From positions 9,154,876 through 9,218,875 of the forward strand of contig JAQFVV010006203.1 of the NCBI GenBank assembly GCA_028023455.1: a stretch of DNA of 64,000 nucleotides, given 5' to 3'. A program made the translations under genes and the position numbers. Positions 37,313 through 49,480 of this stretch are shown here, one piece after another (the stretch's first letter is position 1; each line of letters opens with the position of its first letter). Source of the DNA: Epiperipatus broadwayi. Its lineage: Eukaryota > Onychophora > Udeonychophora > Euonychophora > Peripatidae. The notes under the pieces are model-generated. The model had not been told where the DNA came from. It saw nothing but the letters and a program-made list of their open reading frames with translations, and searched no databases.

Positions 37313-39076
37313 ATTGATTTACTCACTGCTTCTATAACATCATTTTTAATTAAATATATTAAATTATGTGATGATATTCAATGAAAATATTTACAAAGTC
37401 ATAACTGGAAGTAGTTATTCCTATTTCAAACTCAGCCCAGTTTAGCTCACCTATAATATTTTTTTTTTATTCTGTCAATTGTTACAGTAGTTAACTGCTA
37501 AGTAAGAAGTTCTCAGCTTCAATACCAAACTAGTGATAAAAAGCAAATAACTCTGTACCATAATAATAATGAAAATTGTGCTTCTATTTAAAAAAATAAA
37601 TTAAATTAATAAATATTCAAATAAAAAAGTTAATCAATAGGATATAAGCAATCCTCCAGATTGAAACAAAAAAATAGAATTATGATATTTTTATTATTAT
37701 CCAAAATTAATCTTTGGTTCCATATTTTTTAGCTTCCATTTACAAAACCTGTTAAATGAAATTTTCTAATCCCTCTTTTATCGTTCAAAAACAAAATTTA
37801 TGCAAAAAGCATTACTTATTCCCAGATAATTCCAAATGTAAAACTTTTATCAAATATACATGTAATCAGTAATTAAAAATTCTCCATAAGAATTTAGCTA
37901 TAGCAGATACTATATAGATAGTCTTATCTTTTTTTAAGTAATATATATTTTCAAAATCATAATATAATAAGTAGGTCAAACATCCACATCATAAACTAAA
38001 TTAGAAGCTAATTTTCAATTCGGTCCTCTTTTATCAAACATCAAAAGACACAAATTTTGCAGTGTAGACAAAGTAATCTGTGATCAGCAAATTATGTCAA
38101 CATACATTGTATTTTGGTCATTTAATGTGATAGCAGATATTTTATGATGCTGTCTTTTAAGCATTGCAACTAAAGAAATAAAAATTTTGCTTAATTATAT
38201 TCAGCAAACAGATTTTATCAATTCAACTGAAATTTCATATCCCTCTGGATTTTTCAATATTATTATTTTTATTTCATTTAGTTCTTATAAAATTCTTCAA
38301 TGCATCAAGTTTAGCCTTTGAATTAACAGATTAATAAATGTTTCCATGTGTCAAAATCTTTCCTCAAAAGCAAATGAAGTAACTTTTAATTAATTTCTAA
38401 GATTAAGTGATTAAAATTGATGTTAATGTGATAAATTAATAGTTGGCTTACATATTAACCAATTTATTTAAACATCTCAATTTTACACAAAGAAAATTTC
38501 TTCTACCATGTTAAAATATTCATAGCTTCCATTCATTGTTATTAATTTCAAAGATTATAACTTTCTTCATTCAGTTTTACCCAGTAAAAAATTGCCTTTT
38601 CCTGTTATCATTTTCTTTATATTTTTTCACAAGTAATTAATTCTTTCATTTTGTTTAAACTATTTTGTTAAAATTTCTTATTCGTTCAATTGCCTTGTAA
38701 GTTTTTATGACCATAAAAAAAAAAATCCAATACTGTAATTTTTTTTCATAATCCAAAATCTAATTAAACTTCCTTTAATATCTTCCTGATATTTGAACTA
38801 TATTATATCTATAACTTCAATTATTGTATTCACTTAGATTCAGATTCTTCAAGGGCAAAAACAGATCACAATTCAGACCAGATGAATTTTAAAAAATATA
38901 AGGCCATAGCATTTATCAAAATATTTTGGGGGTTGTTTGGTGATTCCACATTGCTATGTTTAATAGCTAATTCATATTTTTTTTAAAATGCAGTTCTGCA
39001 GCAATTTTTTGTAAAACACATAAGTATAACAAACTTAATGCCACAAAAGGAAATGTTTAAAACTAAGAAATAAATA
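37313..39076. other. AT-rich DNA; one further SINE-like trace
   Basis: At about 37485-37560, CAGTAGTTAACTGCTAAG, CTCAGCTTCAATACC and AAGCAAATAACTC follow the family B order weakly. Nothing else was recognised. Confidence 0.35.
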
Positions 39077-39240
39077 CACCTGGGTCATTTTTTGTGTGGA
39101 TTTTTTTAATGCGATTTTGAAGTTATGCAATTCATGTTTCTTCTTAATATCTTTTTATGCGGTTTTCTTTTATGCGATACAGAAGTTCATATTTCACTTA
39201 AAATCGGGATTTCCCCATTTTATATACACACATTAAATTT

Positions 39241-39445
39241 TACATACTTTAAATGCCTGATGAATAAAGGTTTGGCAATAAATTTAGATACCGTAGAAGA
39301 TTTAGAAAAAGATAATGAAACAGAAGTGGCACCTGTTTGTTTCACAGCAAAAATGATTTGAGAGAGTCTTCAACTTTCTAATCAATTGGAAAATCATTTT
39401 CTTGTTAATGACACAAATTATGAACTAAATCCCAATGAGAGCTAA
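39241..39445 (+). pseudogene. Probable pogo/Tigger transposase fragment
   Basis: The reading includes LDTVEDLEKDNETEVAP, then FTAKMI, a TGA stop, and continues ESLQLSNQLENHFLVND up to NPNES before stopping. An acidic stretch followed by a predicted helical segment resembles the C-terminal tail of some pogo-type transposases. That family resemblance is from memory and not strong; the flanking terminal repeats support it. The DDE catalytic core is not visible in the element. Confidence 0.4.
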
Positions 39446-39476
39446 ATAATTGTAGGTCTGTGTTATGTATGTTTAT

Positions 39477-39660
39477 ATTTTCTTTTATACACATATATAC
39501 ATGGAGAAATTTTTAGACAAAAAGTTACAAGTAAAAATATTTAAGAAATTTTAATTTCTACTTAAAAAGAATGTGTCTTTAAAGATTTTTAAATATTTTT
39601 ACTTGTAACTTTTTTCTATCTAAAAATTTATCCACGTATATATATATGTATAAAAGAAAA
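39477..39660. repeat. Palindromic insertion inside the pogo-like remnant
   Basis: Arms 39477-39543 and 39589-39660 are near reverse complements (outer ends TTTTCTTTTATACA inward; inner blocks AAGTTACAAGTAAAAATATT). The loop is about 45 bp. It directly follows the transposase fragment, suggesting a separate MITE insertion. Confidence 0.7.
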
Positions 39661-40566
39661 TTTAACCATTAGCCATTATTAACACATTCGTGGAAGGGTG
39701 TTATATGTATATAGTTGCACTCGTGGAAGTGCATTCTCTAACAGCTAGACATAGAAATTTAGATATTGCGAGCTTCATAAACAATTAGTAAAATCATCAT
39801 CTCAAAGTTTAATTATAGATTATATTATCGATAGAAAACTATTAACACAGCATGAGACTGAAGTTGTCACTAATTGTATTTCCTCTTGTGATGAATCTGT
39901 TGTCTTACTAGTTCACAAACAACCACATATTGTCAAATAGCAATAATAATTAAAATATGTATGAAAAAATGTAAAATAAATTGGTAACACATAAAAACAT
40001 ATTGGTTTGAATAAAATTAAATAGTTAATAAAAAAAAGTTTGTACTTAAATTTTTTCACATATTTGAAATTTTTTATTAGTCATACTTTTTTTTTAATGT
40101 GAATTTTAAAGTAATTTTATCTTGTTGCTTTGGTTTTATGTGATTAATAAAATTTTTGGAAAGTATCCCATATTTTTCAAGATAAGTCAAATATTTTTGT
40201 ACAATTTTTTTTAAATGCAGGTTTTCTATGTAACTTATCTACCAAAGAGACCCAGGTGTTCATGATATTAAGTATTAAATGTACATTTATCAAAAATGAT
40301 TGAAAAAATCCTGAGATTATCAATAATTTTTAATTAAATTAATTATCTCATTAATAGAAATACAAAATTATAAAAAGTCAAATTCAGTATTCTGATAGTC
40401 ATAATTAATTAAATAAACTTGTTTTTTTTATCCTCATTAAGAAATAACATTTTAAAAAGCATAAAGCTTTAATAGTCTTAGAGAGAAAGATTACATTCAA
40501 TTATCATCAACAGCTTGATACTCTTAATGCATCATACCATCAAACTTGATTTTCAGTTCTTTTTTT

Positions 40567-41512
40567 GTTAAAACTGACTTTTAATGGTCACAACTTTTCG
40601 CCCACTATTTTTAAAAAATTGAACTACATTTTATTCGTACTATGTAACTGTAAAGTATATCTAACTATAAATGTATTTTTTACATGAAGGTTAATAAAAT
40701 TTTGTTAAAAAAAATTTAGTTCTATGCATAGTTTTGAGCTATGCACACGAGGAAATTGCGAAAAATGGTGGCATCTTTGTGCATACCCCTAAATGCAAAT
40801 TCCTGCAGATAGGGCGAAAACAAAGCTCTGCTGGTATCAAATTGGTATTTTAGCTTATGCTTTGCTTTCATCCACATATTTTCCACATAAGTATGGATAA
40901 GTTTGTTGTCTGGGTCAACAAAATTGTTTGGTGGACGTAGATCTAGACTGCTTATATTGCTACATGCACGCCAGCCATCAGTGATTATATAGGTATCAGG
41001 TAAAATGAGTTTCTGTATGAGAAGTTCCAGAGTGGCAACTGGATTATCTTCAATTTCTATTAAAAAAACACTTTCTTGACTCTCTCCATTCCATCGAACA
41101 CCCGATGGCCTTCTCTCATTACCCCCTATGGTGTTTTCAGTGAAAGAAATATGGCTCATCGATCTCCACTATCCGTGGTTCACCATTGTTATCAAATCCA
41201 CTGACAAGTGCTGGATTTCTATCGAAATATGTAGCATTCTTCCTGGCAAAAATGACACCAGTCTATGACCACTTGTGAACAATAAAGTGCATTGGCAAAT
41301 TATTTTCAGTTTTGCCGCATGTGAACATTAATATTTAATAGTTTATAACCTAGCTCAAAATTGCACATAAAAATGTAATTTTTTTTTAATATTAACCTTC
41401 ATATAAAAAATACATTTATAATTAAATATACTTTACAATTACATAGTACGAATAAAATATAATTCAATTTTTTAAAAACGAAAAGTTGTGACCATTATAA
41501 GTCAGTTTTAAC
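40567..41512 (-). mobile_element. Merlin DNA transposon, copy 1
   Basis: Terminal inverted repeats of about 130 bp begin GTTAAAACTGAC at 40567 and end GTCAGTTTTAAC at 41512. They are flanked by an exact 8-bp direct repeat CTTTTTTT (40559-40566 and 41513-41520), the target length of Merlin elements. The duplication is low in complexity, but its position fits the repeat ends exactly. Inside, on the minus strand, is the C-terminal part of an ISXO2/IS1595-type transposase. The N-terminal coding part is largely deleted; the missing region resembles what survives in copy 2 at 59934-60852. Confidence 0.9.
40722..41260 (-). pseudogene. Merlin (ISXO2-like) transposase, C-terminal half
   Basis: The longest open piece (145 codons, 41159-40722) carries VFLIEIED, TYIITDGWRA with the second catalytic Asp (residue 61), NFVDPDNKLIHTYVEN with the catalytic Glu (residue 93), and KAKHKLK, in the order of ISXO2-like transposases. 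Upstream in another frame (about 41144-41230) ALVSGFDNNGEPRIVEIDE supplies the first Asp. A frameshift near 41145 separates the two, so the ATG at 41159 is an artefact and not the true start. The N-terminal zinc-binding region is absent. The C-terminal end AFRGMHKDATIFRNFLVC is also found, diverged, in copy 2. Intact relatives perform cut-and-paste transposition; this copy is inactive. Confidence 0.88.
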
Positions 41513-41520
41513 CTTTTTTT

Positions 41521-43406
41521 ATTTTATTTTGCACATTACAAATTCATTGCTGCAAGCTTGCATGTGGTTCAGACTAGTAGCATTTTTCATGTTAAACATA
41601 TACACCTATCTTTCTGTAAGTCTATATAAAATATATTTTATAAAATCACAAAACTGAAATAATTAGATAAACAATAAAAAATAAATCACAATATATGGTA
41701 TTAACTCATACCACAGAAGATAATATAAAAAAATATTTTCCATTACTAAAAATTTCATTTACAAGAAAAAAGTTAAAAATCTGAAAGTGATCAAAAATTT
41801 TTGATCAATCTTCACAATAATTATATAATAGTTGACTTTTATTTATTTCTAATTTTCTCAATTGCAATTCCTAGGAATAATCAAACATTTTATTATCTTT
41901 TCAAATCTATTATATGAATAAGGGAAGCTTCATAATAGAATAAAAATTAAAAACAATATAGTACAAAATCTTATATTAAAGATACATTATAAGAGTAGTA
42001 AGTAGAGTTGCAATATGTTAAAAGGATTTTATTATATAGGCATTTTTATATCCATGACCAACAATATTTATTAGTTTTTTAATATACCGTATTGTAATTT
42101 TATTTTTCTATATATTCTGATAGTTTACTTAATTAATATCAGGATTACTTAAAATGAGTAAAAACTTTTGTGAATATTTTGGTCACATTATTATTTTATA
42201 CTAAATAATTTGCAAAGCTCATTTTAAAATAATAATCTAGTAATCTGTTGCTTAGCAAGTCATATGATTTATAGGAATTATAATAGAGATGAACTGCAGT
42301 CCATTGATCTTTAGTTAGCTCTTCAGTCCATCATTGTATTACTGCACTAAAACACCAAGGGCATTCTAGACTTATTAAAAAACGAATTAGTTTTTATGCA
42401 CATATAAACTTTGCCTAGCTTTGATTTAGATTATGTAGAAATTAATAAAATAAGGCAAATTTTTAAGATATTTTGCATAAAATATTATCTTGAATATCAT
42501 AAATTATAGTAATTAATATATATTAGATTTCTATTTTTATTCTCCTCCAGTTGCTATTTTTAATAAGCAGTAATCATTTTTAAATATTATGTGATGAATG
42601 TGTCTACATATGCAAATTAGAATAGCTAGAGGGTTTAATAGATTTATTGCTAACTATATATACACGTGTATGTGTACACTACAGCTTTCCTCAATTAAGA
42701 GACCATGAAATAACAACAGTATATCTCTTATTCTATCATTACAAACCTAACATTAAATAATAAATATAATTTTAAATATTTATTCAACATACATTTACAA
42801 TAAAATCTGTAAGTTTTAACATCTTTACAGTAATAAAAAATAAATAAGCATTTACTATTTTATTTATTTTATTAAATGTAAATATTTAATGATAATACCA
42901 TTAAATGTAGAACATATTTTGTTGATACGGCACATAGTAATTTTTAAAAAAGTTTGACCCCTCCCCCGTTATAAAATGAACATATGCTAGGTTATTTAAT
43001 GACCCCTCTGCCATTGTTTACTTCTGGTATTACTTAATAGATTTAGTAATTAAAAATTATCCTTTTTTTTAAGTGATAAAATCAATTACAATGTTTTTTA
43101 AAGTTATTAATTTAAGTTTTTAGTGCTGTTTTTTTTAAAGATAGAATAGAAACATGATATTGACACTGAATAGCCTTTTTTAAAAATATATATGTATTGA
43201 AAATTAAATTTAGGAAAACAAAATTAAGTAATCTGATGATATTCATATGAAAATAATAAAATCTAATGGTCATAAAATTTTCAAATCCCTTTATAATTTT
43301 GTGCTTTAAAAAATTATTGGAGTATTGCATTAATGTGTATATATAAATTCTGAATCTCTGGCATAATATTGTACCTTGAATTGGTTTTTGTTATCTAATC
43401 TAAATG
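41521..43406. other. AT-rich DNA, no gene seen
   Basis: No supported feature. A C-rich patch (GACCCCTCCCCCG) near 42956-42968 is the only deviation in base composition. Confidence 0.45.
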
Positions 43407-43414
43407 GACTAAGT

Positions 43415-43873
43415 CAGGAGTCCCCAACCCTATGCCTGTGGTCACCATGGTGCCCGCAGACCATTTTACTTGTGCCCGCCACTATCCGAACACGATAAAA
43501 AATTATTTATCTGATACAAATAAATTTAATTTTTAAAATTTCTTATAAATTATTGTATTATATTGTAATCAAATTGTAGGGCATACTATACTTTTACAGC
43601 ATAAAAATATTAACGTTAATTATATATTAAAATTTTATTTTTGAAATAAATATTGTTTTTGTACATTATGTGTATTATTAACAATATCCAAGTATAAATT
43701 TACATTGAAAAATAAATGGTGCTCGCCACCTCATTGAAAAAATAAATGGTGCTCACCACTTGATTGAAAAAATAAATGGTACCCGCCACCTGATTGAAAA
43801 AATAAATGGTACCCGCCACCTGGCCGGTATTATAGAATGTGCTCTTAAGCGCAAAAAGGTTGGGGGACCCCTG
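43415..43873. mobile_element. Short hAT MITE
   Basis: Begins CAGGAGTCCCCAACC at 43415 and ends GGTTGGGGGACCCCTG at 43873. The exact 8-bp duplication GACTAAGT flanks it (43407-43414 and 43874-43881). The terminal sequence is the common animal hAT form. It is 459 bp with no transposase. Confidence 0.95.
43704..43822 (+). repeat. Four ~30-bp tandem repeats inside the hAT MITE
   Basis: Four units of ATTGAAAAAATAAATGGT followed by GCTCGCCACCTC or ACCCGCCACCTG, 29-30 bp each. The last two are identical in this part. They are directly adjacent without spacers. Confidence 0.92.
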
Positions 43874-45221
43874 GACTAAGTATTATAGAACCTGACTTAT
43901 ATATCAACTGCTTATAAATGAAGAAGTATTCTGTCAGTAAAAGAATTGCTAAATTAGATTATTAGTATTATAAAACAGTGCATTTGCATGTGTGTACATA
44001 TATGTACAGTGAGTTCTTGATCACTTCTCAAGATACTAAAAAAAAAAAAAAAGATAGCCAAATAAGCAAGATAGAATGGTATCACACTAAAAATATAGAT
44101 TAAAAACATTTGTATGATTATTTACTGAAATATTGCACATGTAAAATTCAATTTAATAGTTTAGTTTAATGCTGCAATATTCAAATAACTCATCTATTAC
44201 TAACAAGATACAGTACATATAATATTACTGTTAAGTTTAACTCATGTCCTCTATAGAAATGTTCATGATCTTTCATGAAATAGTATTTGATGAAAAAACC
44301 AAGTAACTCCTGCTGGACATATATTTCTGTCAATATTCAATATCATCACCAGTCTGAAAACTAGTTGAGATGCAATCGAATATAGCAATTTCCATATGAT
44401 CTGCAATGTTTAGCAGTAATTTAACTAAAGTCTCCTTTTATATTGCCTTAATATTAATTAATATAAGTGATATATTTATGCTTAAATAATAACAGTATAT
44501 AATTTTAATATATATATTTAAAATCTTATAAATAATATTAATAAGATAAATTACTTTTTAAATAAAAAAATATCTAATTATTATTTTATTTTAAAGCTTT
44601 TAATTTTAGATATACATGAACTGATATTTATTTATTTTGAATAACTTTTATGCTTTGGTTGACCTCTGAAAAGAAAGCATTTATTTGCAAGACTTAAAAA
44701 ATCAAAATCTTGCTCACAAACAAAAAAAAACAACTTTCTTTTAAAAAAACAAGTAGCAAAATAATAATAATAAAAAGGATTGGACTAAAGTCAATTACTT
44801 TTAAGATTTGCTAATTTTCTCCTTCCCTCCGAATGAGAAAAAAGTAATACATATAAAAAATATTTAAAAAAAAAAAGTTTTTTTTTTTCATTTGATAATT
44901 AATATAGTAAAAAGCAAAAACAATTTTTTCCTTGAATTGCAATTTGGGTTATTGTTACATGTAATTTTAAAAAAGTATGGGGCATCCATAAATTAATTAA
45001 CAAGAACTTTTTGCTTTTTAGTGTATTAGTCATCAAATGATATAAAAGCATTTTTTTAAAAATAGTTTTTATATTATAATTGTTGGTTACCATTAAAAAC
45101 TATATATCATTTCAATTTCTCAAAATCATTTATCATAAACACGAAAGCTATTTATATTTAAATTTAAAAACTCAAATTCTAAAAAATATATTTCTAATAT
45201 TTGAATTTAAATTTGAAGCAT

Positions 45222-45632
45222 GCCAACACTGAAATATTGCACTGTCATTTATATTAAACACTTGCACAAAATTTGAAAAAAAAAAATCCAATTGGTAGAT
45301 TAAAAAAATTCCTTACAAGATTTTTGTTTTATTGAATCCCTAGAAAAATTAAGCATTCATCCTTCATTTCTATTTTAATTAACTGTAAATACCTTAAAAT
45401 TTCTTCAACTTAAATGAAAGCATTTGCTTAAAAAATATAGCACCATCTATTAAGCATGACTAAAAAAAACTTACCAAATCAAATTTGAATGGGATTTGAA
45501 ATGCAATTTGCTGACACTATTAAACCAGACAATTACTGTCATCGAAAATGAGCACATGTACAAAATTTGAAGATAATCCATTTGAATATAAGTAGGTTAA
45601 AAATCGATAAGAAGATTTGATACAAACAAAAG
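45222..45632 (+). repeat. Pair of diverged direct repeats
   Basis: Segments at 45222-45325 and 45515-45632 share CTGTCAT, GCACA-GTACAAAATTTGAA, ATCCA-TTTG and TAGATTAAAAA-like blocks in the same order. Similarity is moderate. The type of repeat is unknown. Confidence 0.4.
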
Positions 45633-45929
45633 TTTTAATTTCAATAAAAGCTTTTAAATAAGTTTTCTCTAAATTATAATTAAAAATAATAATTATAATT
45701 TTTTTAAGTAAAATAATAGAATTGTTGTTTTAAATAACAAAAACAAACTGTATTAATGTAAAAAGATATTGCATTGGGTAATGATTTGTCAATGATAAAA
45801 ACTGAAAAAATAAAATTGAAAAATAATGAAAAAAAAAAATAACAACAGGGTATTTCTAAGGAGTTAATTTCAGAACCAAGAAAAAAACATGATATGAAAA
45901 TACAGTAAGCTTGAGTAATTAGTAATTAA

Positions 45930-46250
45930 CTGATAGTTTATTTAAATTCTCAACCTAGGTTATTGCATTGACTTTATCAATGTAACTCAAGATTCAAAGC
46001 TGGAAGTAAGGGTAATTACTACAATATTAATTACTGAACCATGGTCAGATCTACATTCATTCAAACAGAATGACTTATATTCAGAAGTTTAGGGTGTTTT
46101 GTTTTAGGTTTTTAGCTTGAATAATAAAATGGAGTTAAAATAATAGCTAGATAAATAATTGCATTACTTCCAGCTTTGAATCCCAAGACTCACTGATAAT
46201 GGCAAAACCAAAAACGAAACTGGGAATTTAAATAAAATTATTAACAGATA
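45930..46250. repeat. Inverted pair of SINE-like copies
   Basis: GATTCAAAGCTGGAAGTAA at about 45991-46009 has its reverse complement at about 46166-46184, and outer TTTATTTAAATTC blocks also pair. Each arm reads like a family B copy (TTTGAATC B-box-like), in opposite orientations. It could be a foldback element derived from SINEs or two independent insertions. Confidence 0.5.
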
Positions 46251-47057
46251 ATTATTAATTATCCAAGTTGATTATAGATGGCAGAATAGAGTTGATTTGT
46301 TTTATCACATACATATATAACAGATATTTCAAAATTTATTTTAATAATTGCTTAATTAAAATTTTATAAAAATGAACATAAATATATAATAAAAAATTGA
46401 CACTTTTTCAACAACTCTTTTGATTGCACATTTTGCAAAAGAATCCTTCAAATTTTTCTGACTAAATAGATTAAAATCTGTGCACTTAATTACATTGATA
46501 AACTAATTGCTAACTTACTGTAGTTATTATAAAATGCCATTAAAATTATTAAAACCAGTAGTTTCTAGTTTATATAGTGAATTTACACGTTGACCAATGA
46601 CTAAATGTTTAAATAAATTGCCTAATTAATACATAGTTAATGATTCAAGATAAAAACCAATGTAAGTTTTCACTTTTTATTAGGTTGGCCATTTACATTA
46701 TTACAGAAAGTGACCTTTATTTAGACAAATTTTCAGGATTTCTTTCTATCCAAATAAGTCAATGATTTTATTTTAAAAACATTTCTAGTAGTAATGAAAG
46801 TTTTTAAGACCATATTTTATAAAGCAGTTAATTGTGGTTGTTCATAATACTTTAATACTGTGATATCTATCCTGCCAGTCTACATTATTATGAAACATGT
46901 AAATCTATTTTAACAAATAGTAGATATGATTTCATCAACAGTCATTCTCTTTTGAAATGTTGACCAGTTTCAAAACCATAAAAAGATCATCCAAGCAGTA
47001 TTTATTTAATGTGCAATCTAGGTTACTATCTACAATATTTATATACTTTAGTTAGAT

Positions 47058-47532
47058 CAGAGGTGGGAAAATAGTGGCCCAAGGGTATCATGCGGCCCAC
47101 TAAGAGTTTTTATGTGGCCCACCAAGACAATCAGAAAAATCCACCTTGAACTGAGATTTCCTTCCTGTGCGTGACCGAAGATTTGTCTCGTAATTTTCAC
47201 TAGGATGGCCACGTCAATACACATGCAGTGTAGATATGATGTGCAGTGCTTTTCCAGTTGATCTGGTTAATTTCAATTTTGTCTTTACATTAGCAAATAT
47301 ATATATTTCCCAACCTTAGTGAAACCATGAACCCTCCGAAAATGTAAAATCGGTGATGAATGTTGTTTAATGAAAAATGGGCAAACAAATATTTCTTTGG
47401 TAATGCAGGGAATAAAGCAGCGTTTATTGTGTCATCAAAAAAGGTGTGTCCCTCCACTAACCTTTGCTTCCACAAAGTGGCCCCTGATGTGGCCCTCTGC
47501 ACTCCCCGAGCCAAAACAATTGCCCACCCCTG
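47058..47532. mobile_element. Short hAT MITE
   Basis: Begins CAGAGGTGGGAAAATAGTGG at 47058 and ends TTGCCCACCCCTG at 47532. Flanking octamers AGTTAGAT and GATTAGAT agree at 6 of 8 positions, an eroded hAT target duplication. Repeated GTGGCCC/GGCCCAC words near both ends are typical of this MITE type. Open frames at 47290-47562, 47360-47557 and 47370-47582 overlap it on both strands and are not genes. Confidence 0.85.
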
Positions 47533-47540
47533 GATTAGAT

Positions 47541-49386
47541 CTTTTTTCTCTAAATAGTACAATGCAAAAAGCTATCACTTAAGAAAATATTTGCATGGAT
47601 CTACAAATTTAAAAAGCCAATTTTCACTGCCACCAATATTAATAAAATAATTAGCTCAAATAGTCATTAAGATTTTACAATCTCATTAGATATAAGGGAA
47701 AACAATTTTCTATTATACATGAATCAATCCAAAATAAACCAAACAATTCCTCTCCTGTGCAATGATAGTTTTTGTAAATGCTCCAAATTTATATAATTTG
47801 TTGCTAGTTATACATTTTCAGTGAATGAAACTCATACATTTATTCCCTAAGTTTGAAGTTAGGCATCACATCAAATTACAATAAAATAATTTATCTTATA
47901 TTATTTATAATATTTTAAACATATCTATTAAAATTATATATATACAGGTGACAAATTTAACGTTATAAAAACATAACAAGATTATTGTCATAATTTTTAA
48001 TTAATATTCAAATTTTCTTACTCAAATTAAATACCAAAACATTAATAGTGAACTTAAATGTTTTTTGTTGTCCTACATGATTTAGTATAAAGGTAGAGTA
48101 TTAGATTACATGTTAAAGATACTTGGATGGAGTTCATCTGTCATTTCCTGTACTCTAATGTCACATAATCTCCCAAGTAATAAAATCTTTTTTTAAAAAA
48201 AATGTCTTTATTTATCATTTCTTGCAAATTTCTTGAACTTTTATACCATAAATTTATTCTAGTTCAGTTTGTATGCATATGTAACAATGATAGGTTTTAT
48301 TCTTTTGGAAAATTTTAACTGGTATCAGAAACAATCATCAAGTCATACAAATAAGATTATCCAAATTCATTCACAGCTGAAATTTTTTAGATAGTATCTA
48401 CTGTGATTTTACTATCTCTATTTGTATGTTATGTGAATAAATGCATGATTTTTAAATATTAATTTTTATATATATTTTTAAAAAAAACCCAAATTTAAAG
48501 TTTATTTCATTTAAACATTCCTTTAAATAAAAATGTCATAAAAAAAAAAAAAGTGCATTTAATCTAAGATATTATGCACAATTTGAATTTACTACTTAGA
48601 AATTTTCATATGACACAAACACATTCTTAAAAATTGGAATGCTTTAATAACAAATTTTATGAAAATCTATAACTGGCATTACATAAAATCTTACTGAATT
48701 ACATGAAAAAAACTTTCACTTCTAGTTCAAATATTAAATCTTTTCTTTACTATGCAAAATATAGAACAGGAAATAATAATCATATGATAATTTGCCTGGG
48801 AGGTCACATAACATTCAATTACCCTAATAGCCGAATGTGCATTTAACAATTCCATTAGGTTAGTCCAAACTGATTTTTTTTAAATGTTATTTAGCCGAGA
48901 ATAGTCTTGGAATATAAGTTTATCAATCTATCACTGCAATGAAACTGCACACAATAAAAAATAATCAGTTTGCTACTCAAGAAGTCATAGCATTCAGGCA
49001 TTAGAAGTGAAAGTTGAGCAATAACCTATGGATTTTTAGTTGAATCCGCGTTCACTGATGAAAACAAGACTGCTTTGATTTGAAAATGTTCAGTAATAAT
49101 TGATAGGTGAAGAAGACCCCTTCACTTTGCCAAATGTGAACTAAGAACACAATGGTGATAGTAAAAAAAAAAATGGTTTTAAGTTAGTGGTAAACAAATC
49201 ACTAATTATTAAACCGACAAAATTAACAAAGTAAACGCTCAAGTACAAGTTTAATTACTTTCTAAATATTGGCAATATATCACATCAGAAAAATCTTATT
49301 TCATGGCTTTTCATTCTGTAAGCTTTTATATTTTTTTTTATGAAACTATTTGATTGTATACTATTTAATGAATGTAAAAAAAACAA
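47541..49386. other. AT-rich DNA with SINE-like traces
   Basis: At about 48085-48190, TAGTATAAAGGTAGAGTATT (A-box-like), GATGGAGTTCATCTG (B-box-like) and CCCAAGTAATAAAATC follow the family B pattern. At about 48965-49060 GAGCAATAACCTATGGATTT resembles the 3' motif. Both are heavily diverged; nothing else was recognised. Confidence 0.4.
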
Positions 49387-49480
49387 TTTATAATTGTTTA
49401 ATATAGAAGATATAAATTAATATAAAAGTTTATCGGCTTAACGTTTTGAGGATCCATGCCTCATATTCATAGCCTTCATA
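49387..49480 (+). repeat. Dispersed ~95-bp repeat, copy 2
   Basis: Same orientation and nearly the same sequence as 34843-34939, differing by small indels and substitutions (for example one C missing after CGTTTT). The similarity stops sharply at both sides. Confidence 0.8.

Larger units (their letters stand above)
39077..40258 (+). mobile_element. Pogo/Tigger-like DNA transposon remnant
   Basis: The element begins CACCTGGGTC at 39077 and ends GACCCAGGTG at 40258, exact 10-bp terminal inverted repeats. TA precedes the left end, but TT follows the right end, so the expected TA duplication is imperfect. The left part holds TTATGCGGTTTTC and TTATGCGAT motifs similar to Tigger subterminal regions. 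A short broken coding piece (39241-39445) and a nested palindrome (39477-39660) lie inside. Most of the transposase is missing. Confidence 0.6.

Noticed and set aside
43704-43822. CRISPR-like array of ~30-bp repeats
   Set aside because: The repeats are directly adjacent without spacers, lie inside a hAT MITE, and the DNA is eukaryotic.
47290-47582. Three overlapping open frames of 65-90 codons on both strands
   Set aside because: They lie within the hAT MITE at 47058-47532 and run out past its right end, overlap one another on opposite strands and show no protein-family motif.
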